From positions 1 through 44,570 of the forward strand of contig CADASF010000011.1 of NCBI GenBank assembly GCA_902790465.1: DNA of 44,570 nt, in the 5' to 3' direction. Source of the DNA: an uncultured bacterium (GTDB taxonomy: Bacteria > Vulcanimicrobiota > CADAWZ01). The notes beneath the pieces are model-generated. The model was given only the letters and a program-made list of their open reading frames with translations, ran no database searches and had not been told where the DNA came from. Within the stretch, counting starts at the first letter, position 1. Each line of letters starts with the position of its first letter. Position numbers and translations under genes: made by a program. This document shows, piece by piece, positions 6,947-16,138 of this stretch.

Positions 6947-8620
6947 TTAATATTTTGTTCTCTTTTCGAGTCCTAATTCAGCTCTTATTGCATTTTCTGT
7001 CAATCCTTCAGGATTGTCTGCACTGGTTGTGCCATCAGGGTGGGTAACTACTATACCATTTTCTATTGGAAGTCCTACACACTGTTGTTCTCTTTTATTT
7101 ACACTTATGCCATCTTCCCTAATCTGTTCTCCAGGTTGTTTTGTTCCTGTTGCATTGTTATAAGCATGTATTCCTTCATGGAAAACTACATTTAATGGAA
7201 CGCCATTAGCTGGTCCTCTAAACGAAGGGTTATAACCAATTGTTGTATCAGTTCCAGCTCCTCTTTCTCCATTATCTTTTATGTATGCGGCAAATCCTGT
7301 TCCTTTTGCTTCGGCATATCCATTTTTATCATCTATCTGGTTTATATTTACTTTATGCCCTGAATTATCGATTTCTGAAAGAAATTTTTGACCTGTTTTG
7401 AGCATTTTTAATGCTTCAATATCTGATTCAACTCTCATTTTGAAATCATCTGTGCCATCTGCTGATACTGATTTTCCTAAGTTGGCGACAGAATTTTTAT
7501 CATGTGTATTGACTTCCATCTTTTTTGAGGCGTTTATTGTTCCTTCATCGTCATCAAAAATTTTTCCAGATGATTTTTGAGCATTTATTGTGTCTATTCC
7601 CAATCCACCAAATATTGTATTTTTTCCACTTCCTGTTGTTATATTGTCGTTGTCTTTTCCACCGTCAATATAATTATCGCCATTGCCAACTTTTATATTA
7701 TCATTTCCATCTAAGCCATATATGACATTACTGCCATCTCCTGCAGTTATATTGTCATCATCTTTTCCGCCTTGAATGTAATTATTGCCTTCAAAAACTG
7801 TAATATTATTATTACCATTGCCACCATAAATGGAATTATTTGAACCTTTGACTTTTATTACATCATCTCCATCATCTCCATGTATAGTAACATTTCCAAA
7901 ATCAGATGTTATATCGTCATTTCCTTCTCCTGCATGGATTTCATCTCTTCCTGCATGAGAGTTTATTATGTCATCACCTTCTCCTGAGTTGACATAATTG
8001 CTATAGCCTTGGGTTGTTATATTGTCATTTCCTGCACCAGAATATATTTTACTATTTTTTCCATTTACAGTGATAGAATCATTTCCAGAACCTGTTGTTA
8101 TTGTATTTTTATCTGCTTTGACATCAATTGAATTATCGCCATTACCTGTAGTTATTATGTTTTCTTGGGCATTTTTTGCTTTTATACTGTTTTTACCATC
8201 TCCAGTTTTTAGCATGTTATTGCCTTTACCGAGATTTATTTTATTGTCTCCCTCTCCTGAATCAATTAAGAAATTTCCAAGAACTGCTGAAATATCTATG
8301 TTGTCATTTCCAGCCCCAGAATTGATTTTAAAGCCCTTTTGTGCTTCTTCAGCACTATATTCTTGTTTTTGACCATTTACATCTATTATTATTTTGCCTT
8401 TGCTCATACTTGCTTTTATTTTGTCATTTCCATCTGTCCCATTTATTTCTATCATTTCTTCTTGGGCTTCATCTGAAAAGACAGAATTATCTTGTACAGG
8501 TTTATTTGTATTTTCGTTATTTTTTTCTGTAGTTTTTGGGTCTGTTTGATTTAAATTTGATATTTTATTATTTTGTGATGTTGGTATTAATAAAGATAAT
8601 GCTGAAAGTATGTTATTCAT
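6947..8620 (-). CDS. RTX-repeat protein with C-terminal M91-like metallopeptidase domain (paralogue 2)
   Basis: 557 aa from the ATG at 8620. A longer frame from a TTG at 8656 runs through a palindromic repeat and is unlikely to be used. Residues 1-46 are a divergent Asn/Thr/Lys-rich leader. The lead-in VFSDEAQEEMIEINGTDGND starts at 47. The RTX beta-roll spans about 100-345, with a stretch of degenerate turns around 200-275. The M91-like domain runs from about 390, with TGQKFLSEIDNSG, HEGIH at 481-485 and REQQCVGL (Glu511). It ends ELGLEKRTKY. No signal peptide is seen. No Shine-Dalgarno sequence precedes the start, unlike the other paralogues, and the palindrome ends 11 nt before the ATG. 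Expression may therefore differ from its neighbours. Confidence 0.84.
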   Translation of the reverse strand: MNNILSALSLLIPTSQNNKISNLNQTDPKTTEKNNENTNKPVQDNSVFSDEAQEEMIEINGTDGNDKIKASMSKGKIIIDVNGQKQEYSAEEAQKGFKINSGAGNDNIDISAVLGNFLIDSGEGDNKINLGKGNNMLKTGDGKNSIKAKNAQENIITTGNGDNSIDVKADKNTITTGSGNDSITVNGKNSKIYSGAGNDNITTQGYSNYVNSGEGDDIINSHAGRDEIHAGEGNDDITSDFGNVTIHGDDGDDVIKVKGSNNSIYGGNGNNNITVFEGNNYIQGGKDDDNITAGDGSNVIYGLDGNDNIKVGNGDNYIDGGKDNDNITTGSGKNTIFGGLGIDTINAQKSSGKIFDDDEGTINASKKMEVNTHDKNSVANLGKSVSADGTDDFKMRVESDIEALKMLKTGQKFLSEIDNSGHKVNINQIDDKNGYAEAKGTGFAAYIKDNGERGAGTDTTIGYNPSFRGPANGVPLNVVFHEGIHAYNNATGTKQPGEQIREDGISVNKREQQCVGLPIENGIVVTHPDGTTSADNPEGLTENAIRAELGLEKRTKY

Positions 8621-8631
8621 AAAAATATTAT

Positions 8632-8684
8632 GGGTCTGTGAAATCAGATAAAACAAACTATTTATAGTTTTTTCACAGCCCCTT
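8632..8684 (-). repeat. Intergenic palindrome of the GGGGCTGTGAAA family (copy F)
   Basis: On the minus strand GGGGCTGTGAAAAAAC pairs with TTTCACAGACCC, with a perfect inner stem AAACTA/TAGTTT in the loop. It starts about 20 nt after the stop of paralogue 3 and ends 11 nt before the ATG of paralogue 2. It could terminate the upstream gene, act as a 5' hairpin for the downstream gene, or both. Confidence 0.7.
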
Positions 8685-8704
8685 TTCCTCCAATTTGTAA
8701 ATAA

Positions 8705-10504
8705 TTAATATCTTGTTCTTGCGTCAAGTCCGAGTTCTGCTCTTATTGCGTTTTCTGTCAACTGTTCAGGATTTCCAGTTGTTACTGTTCCGTCTGGGTG
8801 TTCGACTTCAATTCCACCTTCAGTTGAAAGACCTACTGCCTGATTTTCTCTTCTATTGACCATTGAACCATCTTCTCTTCTCATTTCTCCAGGCTGTTTT
8901 GTACCTGTAGCATTGTCATAAGCATGAGCCATTTCATGGAAGAGAATACTCAATGGTTTTCCCAATCTTTCCGTATTAAATGAAGGATTATAGCTAATTG
9001 TTGTATCTGTTCCAGCTCCTCTTGTACCATCAGAATTTACATAAGCTCTGCTGTTATCATGTGCTGTTGCATATCCATTTTGATCGGTTGTAGCTTGAAT
9101 ATCTACTTTATAACCTGAATTGTCAAGTTCTGATAACATCTTTTGTCCTGTCTGTAGATGTCTATATGATTCCAAATCTGATTCTACTCTCATTTTGAAA
9201 TCATCATCACCATTTACACTTATAGAAGAACCCAAATTTGAATTTTCGTTGTAGGCATATCTATTTACTTGGCTTCCTGCACCTGCATTTACAAAGCCTC
9301 TGTTGTCATCCCAGATATTGCTTGTTTGGCTACTTGTGTTTATATAATCTCTGCCTTTTCCACCAAATATGATATTTTTACCATCTCCAGCATTTATTCT
9401 GTCATTACCTTTTCCGCCGTCAATGTAATTATCACCACTTCCAACATTTATGTTGTCTCTGCCGTCTAATCCATATATAATATTGTTGCCATTACCAGCA
9501 ACTATGTTGTCATTACCTTTTCCGCCTTCAATGTAATTTTTGCCGTTGCCTGCAACTATAATGTCATTTCCATCTCTTCCATAGATATTATTATTTCCAT
9601 TGCCTGCAACTATTGTGTCATTACCCTTTCCACCATCAATGGTATTATTTCCATTACCTGTAACTATTGTGTCTTTTCCATTTCCACCATTAATAGTATT
9701 ATTTCCATCTCCAGCTATTATAGTATCATTACCCTTGCCACCGTCAATGGTGTGATTTCCTTTTCCTGCAAGTATTGTATCATTACCTTTTCCGCCATCA
9801 ATAGTGCTTGTTCCATCGTTTGCTATTATAGTGTCGTTTCCTGCTCCTGAATTTACTTTACTGCTATTACCTGAAACTGATATAGTATCTCTACCTCTTC
9901 CTGTATTGATAGTGTTTATATCTCCAGTTACATCAATATTGTTATTTCCGTTACCTGTTGTTATACTGTTTCTGTGAGCATTTTCTGCTGTTATATTATT
10001 GTTTCCATTGCCAACATTTACAACATTTCTGCCTTGAGCGAGTTGTAAATTGTTATTGCCATCACCTGCATCAATTACAAAATTGCCCATTATGGCTGAT
10101 AAATCTATGTTGTCATTTCCTTTTCCTGTATCAATTTTGAAACCATTTGCAGCTTCTTCTGGAGTATATTCTTGTTCTTTTCCATTTATGTTGAATATAA
10201 TATTTCCTGTTTCCTCATTGATACTTGCTTTTATGTTGTCATTTCCCTTTGTACCAGAAATGTTTATCATTTCTTCTTGGGCTTCTTCAGACAACATATA
10301 ATTATCTGTTTCTTCTCCTATTGATTGGTTTAAAGTCTGTGGGTCTATTGAACTTGTTCCGCCCAAAAGAGACATAGAACTTGCCATTTTTTGCATTTCA
10401 ATAGAGGCAAGTTTCTGCTCATTATTCATTTTTTGTTCTTCAGTATTATTTGTTGTTGGTGGTGTATATGTACCAAATGATGACATTAAAGACGATATAT
10501 CCAT
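8705..10504 (-). CDS. RTX-repeat protein with C-terminal M91-like metallopeptidase domain (paralogue 3)
   Basis: 599 aa from the ATG at 10504. An in-frame ATG lies six codons upstream, but AGAGGT sits 6 nt before 10504 inside that extension, which decides the start. Residues 1-65 are Met/Ser/Gln-rich and divergent. The lead-in MLSEEAQEEMINISGTKGND starts near 70. The beta-roll covers about 130-390 with the most regular turns of the family (repeated GGKGNDTIVAGNGNNTI-type units). The M91-like domain has TGQKMLSELDNSG, HEMAH at 523-527 and RRENQAVGL (Glu553), and the protein ends LGLDARTRY. HEMAH differs from the HEGVH/HEGIH of most siblings. It follows paralogue 4 by 36 bp, consistent with one transcript. 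Confidence 0.86.
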   Translation of the reverse strand: MDISSLMSSFGTYTPPTTNNTEEQKMNNEQKLASIEMQKMASSMSLLGGTSSIDPQTLNQSIGEETDNYMLSEEAQEEMINISGTKGNDNIKASINEETGNIIFNINGKEQEYTPEEAANGFKIDTGKGNDNIDLSAIMGNFVIDAGDGNNNLQLAQGRNVVNVGNGNNNITAENAHRNSITTGNGNNNIDVTGDINTINTGRGRDTISVSGNSSKVNSGAGNDTIIANDGTSTIDGGKGNDTILAGKGNHTIDGGKGNDTIIAGDGNNTINGGNGKDTIVTGNGNNTIDGGKGNDTIVAGNGNNNIYGRDGNDIIVAGNGKNYIEGGKGNDNIVAGNGNNIIYGLDGRDNINVGSGDNYIDGGKGNDRINAGDGKNIIFGGKGRDYINTSSQTSNIWDDNRGFVNAGAGSQVNRYAYNENSNLGSSISVNGDDDFKMRVESDLESYRHLQTGQKMLSELDNSGYKVDIQATTDQNGYATAHDNSRAYVNSDGTRGAGTDTTISYNPSFNTERLGKPLSILFHEMAHAYDNATGTKQPGEMRREDGSMVNRRENQAVGLSTEGGIEVEHPDGTVTTGNPEQLTENAIRAELGLDARTRY

Positions 10505-10540
10505 AATAAAACCTCTTTTCATTAAAAATATATAATATTT

Positions 10541-12136
10541 TTAATATACTTCTCTTTTGTCAAAACCTAATTCTTCTCTTATTGCATTTTCAGTCAATCC
10601 TTTAGGATTTGAAGCACTTACTGTTCCGTCTGGGTGAGTAACAGGAATACCATCTTTTATTTCAAGACCGACAGCCTGTTGTTCTAGCTTGTTTACATTG
10701 CTATTATTTTCTCTTGTTTGTTCTCCAGGTTGCATTGTTCCTGTTGCATCGTTGTAGGCATGTACACTTTCATGATATAATACACCAACTGGAGCGTAAT
10801 CTTCTGTTCCTTTGAACGCAGGATTATAGCTAATAGTTACATCTGACCCTTCTCCTCTTTCTCCTTTAGGAGTTACATAAGCTTTATAAGGTTCTTTTGC
10901 TGCTGCATATCCATTTTGTTCATCAAATTTTTCAATAGTAGTTTCATGACCTGATTTGTCAAGTTCTGACAAGAGTTTTTCACCAGACTCAAGATGTCTA
11001 TAAGTCTCTATATCTGATTCAACTCTCATTTGAAAATCTTCATCACCATTTACTTTTATTGATTTTCCTAAATCAGCATTTTCATTTGCTTCATAAGTTT
11101 TTACTTTCATTTTTTCAGAAGCATTTATTTTGCCATCTTTGTCGTCAAGGATTGTACCAGATGAAGATTTAGTTGCATCTATTGTATCTTTTCCTTTTCC
11201 ACCTGCTACTATATTGCGACCAGTTCCAACAGTTATATTGTCATCATCTTTTCCGCCATCGACATAATTTTTGCCATTGCCTACTTTTATGGTGTCTTTT
11301 CCATCTAAGCCATATACTACATTATTTCCATTACCTGCTGTTATTTTATCGTCGCCTTTTCCGCCTTCAATATAATTGCTTCCATTACCTGCAACTATTG
11401 TATCATTTCCATTTTCGCCATATATATCATCTTTTTTTCCAGAAGATATTATTACATCATCCCCAGCTCCGCCATGAAGACGATTTCTGTCTCCCATTCC
11501 AGTTATAGTATCTTTTCCTGCTCCTGCATCGACATAACTATCATTACCTGTAACAGAAATTGAATCTGTTCCACTTCCTGTTTTTATAGTGTTTATATCA
11601 CCTGTTACATCTATTGTATTGTTTCCATTGCCTGTTGTTATACTATTTCTGTGAGCCCCATTTGAATTTATTATATTATTCCCATCACCTGCAGTAACAA
11701 CATTTCTTCCCTGTCCAAGAGTTATATTGTTATCACCTTCACCTGCATCCATTAAGACACTTGTATATATTGCAGATAAGTCAACAGAATCATTGCCATC
11801 ACCTAATTCAACTCTAAAACCATTTGCAGCTTCTTCAGCTGTATATGTTCTTTCTTGTCCATTTATGTTTATGGTTATAGAGCCATCTTCTTTATTGAAA
11901 GTTGAAGTTATTTTGTCATTGCCACCAGTGCCTGAAATCAGATTCATTTGTTTTTTTGCTTCTTCAGACATCATACAGGTGTCTGTAACATTACCTAAAT
12001 CTTGAAGGTCTGTCTGCTTTTTTTGCATATTATCCATCATTATTTTCATTGTTTCTTGATTTTGAAGTTGTGCTTCAAGATTAGGTTTTGCATTTATTTG
12101 ATTAATTGAGCTTGCCAAAATACTTCCCATATTCAT
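10541..12136 (-). CDS. RTX-repeat protein with C-terminal M91-like metallopeptidase domain (paralogue 4)
   Basis: 531 aa, the shortest paralogue, mainly because it has fewer RTX turns (beta-roll about residues 110-325). The N-terminus (1-50) is Gln/Asn/Met-rich and possibly helical. The lead-in CMMSEEAKKQMNLISGTGGND follows. Its lead-in and first turns (VELGDGNDSVDLSAIYTS) are closest to paralogue 6, suggesting a recent pair. In the M91-like domain are SGEKLLSELDKSGH, HESVH at 455-459 and LEQQAVGL (Glu485), and it ends LGFDKREVY. GGAGG lies about 10 nt before ATG 12136. It is 23 bp downstream of paralogue 5, so probably co-transcribed. Confidence 0.86.
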   Translation of the reverse strand: MNMGSILASSINQINAKPNLEAQLQNQETMKIMMDNMQKKQTDLQDLGNVTDTCMMSEEAKKQMNLISGTGGNDKITSTFNKEDGSITININGQERTYTAEEAANGFRVELGDGNDSVDLSAIYTSVLMDAGEGDNNITLGQGRNVVTAGDGNNIINSNGAHRNSITTGNGNNTIDVTGDINTIKTGSGTDSISVTGNDSYVDAGAGKDTITGMGDRNRLHGGAGDDVIISSGKKDDIYGENGNDTIVAGNGSNYIEGGKGDDKITAGNGNNVVYGLDGKDTIKVGNGKNYVDGGKDDDNITVGTGRNIVAGGKGKDTIDATKSSSGTILDDKDGKINASEKMKVKTYEANENADLGKSIKVNGDEDFQMRVESDIETYRHLESGEKLLSELDKSGHETTIEKFDEQNGYAAAKEPYKAYVTPKGERGEGSDVTISYNPAFKGTEDYAPVGVLYHESVHAYNDATGTMQPGEQTRENNSNVNKLEQQAVGLEIKDGIPVTHPDGTVSASNPKGLTENAIREELGFDKREVY

Positions 12137-12159
12137 AAAAAAATTTCCTCCATAAACAA

Positions 12160-14049
12160 TTAATATCTTGTTCTCTGTTGAAGTCCTAATTCAGACCTTA
12201 TTCCATTTTCAGTCAACTGTTCAGGATTTCCAGTTGTTACTGTTCCGTCAGGGTGTTCAACTTCGATTCCGTCTTTTACTTCAAGACCAACACACTGTTG
12301 TTCACATCTGTTGACTGTTGTTCCGTCGTCTCTAAGCTGTTCGCCTTGTTGCAATGTGCCTGTTGCATAATTGTATGTGTGAACTCCTTCATGGAATAGA
12401 ACATTTAAAGGAACTCCATTTGCTGGACCTCTAAATGAAGGATTATATTTTATTGTTCCATCTTCTCCAGAACCTCTGCCATTTTCTGTTGCATAGACAT
12501 TAGGTGTATCTCTTCTTGAGGCAAATCCATTTTGGATTTCTGTTTCAATAATATTGACATTATGTCCTGAATTATCGAGTTCAGAAAGCAATTTTTGTCC
12601 ACTTTGTGTCGCTCTGAAAGCCTCTAAATCAGATTCTACTCTCATTTTGAAATCGTCAGTCCCATCTACACTTACTGAACTTCCTAAACTTGCTGTGGCA
12701 GAACTGTCATATCTATTTACTTCCATATTTGAAGAAGCATTTATTGCTCCTTCTTGATCGTCAAACACTTTACCATGAGATTTTTGGGCATTTATCGTGT
12801 CATATCCAAGACCACCAAATATGATATTTGAGCCTTTTCCAACACTTATATTGTCGTTGTCTTTTCCACCGTCAATATAATTTTTGCCATTTCCTGCTTT
12901 GATTGTATCATTGCCGTCTAAGCCATATATTATGTTATCGCCTCTGCCTGCGTTTATATTGTCGTTACCTGCTCCGCCTTCGATATAGTTATTTCCACTT
13001 CCAACATTTATTGTGTCATTTCCTGTTGAACCATAGATATAATTATTTCCCCAACCTGCTTTTATGCTGTCATCTCCTGCATTTCCATAGATATAGTTGT
13101 TTCCATTGCCAACAGTGATTTTATCAGCACCATTTCCACCATATATATTGTTATCTCCATAGGCTGTTATTGTGTCATTTCCTTCTTCACCGAGAATTGA
13201 TGTGTGTTCAAGAGAATAAGAAGTTATATTGTCATCTCCTTCACCACCATATAAGAAGGAATTGCCTTTAATGGAAGTTATATTATCATTTCCACTTCCA
13301 CCGTGAATTTTGTCATCATTGCCCCAAGAATATATTGTATCACTACCTGCTCCTGCATCAACAGTATTACCACTGCCTTTAGTTGTTATCGTATCATTAC
13401 CTGCACCTGAATTTATTGTGCTGATTTTGCCATTTACTGTTATGGAATCTGCACCAGAACCAGTTGTGATATTGTTTTTATCGGCCTTTACATTTATGTT
13501 GTTATTTCCATTGCCTGTTGTTATTATGTTTTCTTGAGCATTTTTTGATTTTATTGTATTGTTTCCATCTCCAGTCATAAGCATATTATTTCCTTGACCG
13601 AGATTTATGTTGTTATCTCCTTCACCAGAATCAATAAGGAAATTGCTCAAAACTGCGGAGAGATCGATATTGTCGTCTCCGTCTCCAGAGTCAATTTTGA
13701 ATCCATGAGCAGCTTCTTCTGCGGTATATTCTTTAGCTTCTCCATTTACATTTATAATAATATTTCCATTTTCTTTATTGACACTTGCTTTTATTTTATC
13801 ATTTCCTTCAGTTCCTGCTATTTGAATCATTTCTTCTTGTGCTTCTTCAGAAAATACAGAATGATCTTCTGTTCTTGTAGAAGATGATTCCGTCGTAGAA
13901 CTACTACTTTCAGAACTGGCTGAAGTATCTTTTGTTTCTGTTGTATTATTTGAAGATGTTGTTTGAGAAGTTTTGTTTGTTTTTTCTTGTGATGAAACAT
14001 TATTATTTTGTATTGTATTTGTTGAAGAACTTATACTGCTGAGGCTCAT
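12160..14049 (-). CDS. RTX-repeat protein with C-terminal M91-like metallopeptidase domain (paralogue 5)
   Basis: 629 aa. Residues 1-62 are an extreme low-complexity Ser/Thr/Asn/Glu segment, probably disordered. The lead-in VFSEEAQEEMIQIAGTEGND begins near 65. The beta-roll covers about 118-425 and includes aromatic, irregular turns between 235 and 350 (such as YSWGNDDKIHGG and KAGWGNNYIYGS) not seen elsewhere in the array. The M91-like domain has SGQKLLSELDNSGHN, HEGVH at 553-557 and CEQQCVGL (Glu583), and it ends LGLQQRTRY. The RBS AAAGGAAA precedes ATG 14049. A 360-bp repeat-containing gap separates it from paralogue 6. It is probably the first gene of the 5-4-3(-2-1) run, although no clear promoter was found. 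Confidence 0.86.
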   Translation of the reverse strand: MSLSSISSSTNTIQNNNVSSQEKTNKTSQTTSSNNTTETKDTSASSESSSSTTESSSTRTEDHSVFSEEAQEEMIQIAGTEGNDKIKASVNKENGNIIINVNGEAKEYTAEEAAHGFKIDSGDGDDNIDLSAVLSNFLIDSGEGDNNINLGQGNNMLMTGDGNNTIKSKNAQENIITTGNGNNNINVKADKNNITTGSGADSITVNGKISTINSGAGNDTITTKGSGNTVDAGAGSDTIYSWGNDDKIHGGSGNDNITSIKGNSFLYGGEGDDNITSYSLEHTSILGEEGNDTITAYGDNNIYGGNGADKITVGNGNNYIYGNAGDDSIKAGWGNNYIYGSTGNDTINVGSGNNYIEGGAGNDNINAGRGDNIIYGLDGNDTIKAGNGKNYIDGGKDNDNISVGKGSNIIFGGLGYDTINAQKSHGKVFDDQEGAINASSNMEVNRYDSSATASLGSSVSVDGTDDFKMRVESDLEAFRATQSGQKLLSELDNSGHNVNIIETEIQNGFASRRDTPNVYATENGRGSGEDGTIKYNPSFRGPANGVPLNVLFHEGVHTYNYATGTLQQGEQLRDDGTTVNRCEQQCVGLEVKDGIEVEHPDGTVTTGNPEQLTENGIRSELGLQQRTRY

Positions 14050-14149
14050 ATTTTGTTTCCTTTCTTCTGTTTTTTTTTTATAAATTAACGCCTTGTGCTA
14101 GTTGATTAATATTTTACAATATACCAAAATAGCCACTATTTAGAAGCGA

Positions 14150-14410
14150 TGTCATTGCGAGGGAGCTGTGCGACCGTGGCAATCTCAACCGCTTTATTTT
14201 AATTTAGTAATTTATTAAACAGATCGGCTACATCATTCTACGATATAGGCGATCGACTTAATTTTTAAGTAAATAATAATTTATAGGCTTAGATTGCCAC
14301 GGCTAAAGCCTCGCAATGACAATGTGGTAGTATACAGGCATATATTGGATAGTTTATAGCAACTTTTTATTTTCTTATTTTTAAAAATTAACTAGCACAA
14401 CGAGTTAAAT
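14150..14410. repeat. Dispersed intergenic repeat copy B (two opposed cores)
   Basis: It contains a plus-orientation core at 14150-14186 (TCATTGCGAGGGAGCTGTGC...GGCAATCTC) and an opposed, shorter core at 14291-14320, with GGCTTTAGCC in place of the longer middle. 14243-14410 matches copy A at 1493-1660. This explains the 360-bp gap between paralogues 5 and 6, in which I see no gene. Confidence 0.8.
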
Positions 14411-16032
14411 TAATAGATTTCTCTTTTATCAAGACCTAAGTCTTTTCTTATTGAGTTTTCTGTCAATCCGTCAGGATTTCCTGTTGTTACTGTGCCGTCT
14501 GGATGTTTAACAGAAGTTCCATTTTCTACACTTAGTCCGACATCTTGTCTTTCGAGTTTTTTGGCTTCGTAACCATCTTCTTGTATTTGTGTCCCTTGTT
14601 GCATTGTACCTGTTGCTGCATTATATGCATGAACTCCTTCATGGAATAGAACATTTATTGGGCGTCCATTTGCTGGGCCATTATAGGAAGGATTATAAGA
14701 TATTTCAGAATCTGCTCCTTCTCCTCTTTTTCCGTCAGGAGTTACAAATTGCTTATCGTAATCTTCTGATTTTGCTGGTTGTTGATAGCCATTATTTATA
14801 TCTATTTTATGTATTGTAACAGTATGATTTGAGTTGTCGAGTTCAGACAATAATTTTTGACCGCTTTGTGTTGCTTTTAAAGCCTCTTTATCTGATTCAA
14901 CTCTCATTTTAAAATCATCATCGCCATCTATTTTTACAGAATGCCCTAAATTTGCATTTGCTGTACTGTCGTATCTCTTTACTTCCATATTTTCAGAAGC
15001 ATTTATTGTACCACCATTTTTGTCATCAAATACTTTTCCAGATGATTTTTGAGCATCTATTGTATCATCTCCGAGACCGCCAACGACAATATTTTTACCT
15101 GTTCCAACAGTTATATTGTCATTCCCTTTTCCGCCATCTATATAGTTATCACCATTGCCAACTTTTATTTTATCATTGCCATCTAATCCATATATGACAT
15201 TATTTCCATTTCCTGCTTTTATATTATCGTCGCCTTTTCCACCTTCAATATATGTATCGCCATTACCTGCGTTTATAAAATCATTGCCATCTCCGCCATA
15301 TATTTTATCTTTTTTTCCATGGGAGGTTATGACATCATTTCCAGCACCTGCATTTATGTCATTTTCTTCACTTTTGGCATTGATTATATCCATACCATCT
15401 CCTGAAGAAACTTTGCTATTTTGACCTGCAACAATAATCGAATCATTTCCACTTCCAGTGTTAACTGTATTTGTATTGCCTGTTACATTAATTTTATTGT
15501 TTCCATTTCCTGTTGTTATGCTGTTTCTGGCTGCATTATTTGATGTTATTGTATTATTGCCATCACCTGTTGTGACAAGATTTCTTGATTGTCCAAGAGT
15601 TATATTGTTATCACCTTCACCTGCATTTATTAATGTACTTGTGTAAATTGCAGATAAGTCAACAGAATCATTTCCGTCACCTAATTCTACTTTGAATCCA
15701 TTTAGAGCTTGTTCTGCTGTATATGTTGTTTCTTTGCCATTTATATTTATTGTTATAGAGCCATCTTCTTGATTGACCTTTGATGTTATTGTGTCACTGC
15801 CAGCTGTTCCTGAAATGAGATTCATTTCTTTTTGAGCTTCGGGAGACATTATATATTGGTCTATAACTTCACCTGTTTTTTGTGGATCTACATCTCCATT
15901 TACTCTTGCTTGTTCAAATATGTTCTCAACCTCAAGGCTGTTTAATTTTAATTCAAGCGGAGTGTTTACAGGTTGAGTTTGTGTATTTCCTAATCCGCTA
16001 AGTCCACCAATTCCACCAAGAATATTAGCCAT
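14410..16032 (-). CDS. RTX-repeat protein with C-terminal M91-like metallopeptidase domain (paralogue 6)
   Basis: 540 aa. The N-terminus begins with a short Gly-rich stretch (ILGGIGGLSGLG), reminiscent of paralogue 1, then a helical segment. The lead-in IMSPEAQKEMNLISGTAGSD starts near 61. The beta-roll spans about 115-330, with degenerate turns near 215-245. The M91-like domain has SGQKLLSELDNSNHT, HEGVH at 464-468 and LERQDVGL (Glu494), ending LGLDKREIY. AAAGGAG lies upstream of ATG 16032. Its stop abuts repeat copy B, and 106 bp separate it from paralogue 7, with an AT-rich segment that could hold a promoter. Lead-in and early turns are nearly those of paralogue 4. Confidence 0.86.
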   Translation of the reverse strand: MANILGGIGGLSGLGNTQTQPVNTPLELKLNSLEVENIFEQARVNGDVDPQKTGEVIDQYIMSPEAQKEMNLISGTAGSDTITSKVNQEDGSITININGKETTYTAEQALNGFKVELGDGNDSVDLSAIYTSTLINAGEGDNNITLGQSRNLVTTGDGNNTITSNNAARNSITTGNGNNKINVTGNTNTVNTGSGNDSIIVAGQNSKVSSGDGMDIINAKSEENDINAGAGNDVITSHGKKDKIYGGDGNDFINAGNGDTYIEGGKGDDNIKAGNGNNVIYGLDGNDKIKVGNGDNYIDGGKGNDNITVGTGKNIVVGGLGDDTIDAQKSSGKVFDDKNGGTINASENMEVKRYDSTANANLGHSVKIDGDDDFKMRVESDKEALKATQSGQKLLSELDNSNHTVTIHKIDINNGYQQPAKSEDYDKQFVTPDGKRGEGADSEISYNPSYNGPANGRPINVLFHEGVHAYNAATGTMQQGTQIQEDGYEAKKLERQDVGLSVENGTSVKHPDGTVTTGNPDGLTENSIRKDLGLDKREIY

Positions 16033-16138
16033 TTTTTTTGCTCCTTTTTTAAAAAATTAAAATCTTTTATTTATAAATAATATTATAAAAATTTTAAAAA
16101 TCAGGCATAACAAAAATTAACACACCTGCTTTATTATT

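Noticed and set aside
8620-8656. Upstream TTG start (8656) for RTX paralogue 2
   Set aside because: The extra 12 residues are encoded by the palindromic repeat, have no RBS, and do not match the N-termini of the other paralogues; ATG 8620 is more likely.
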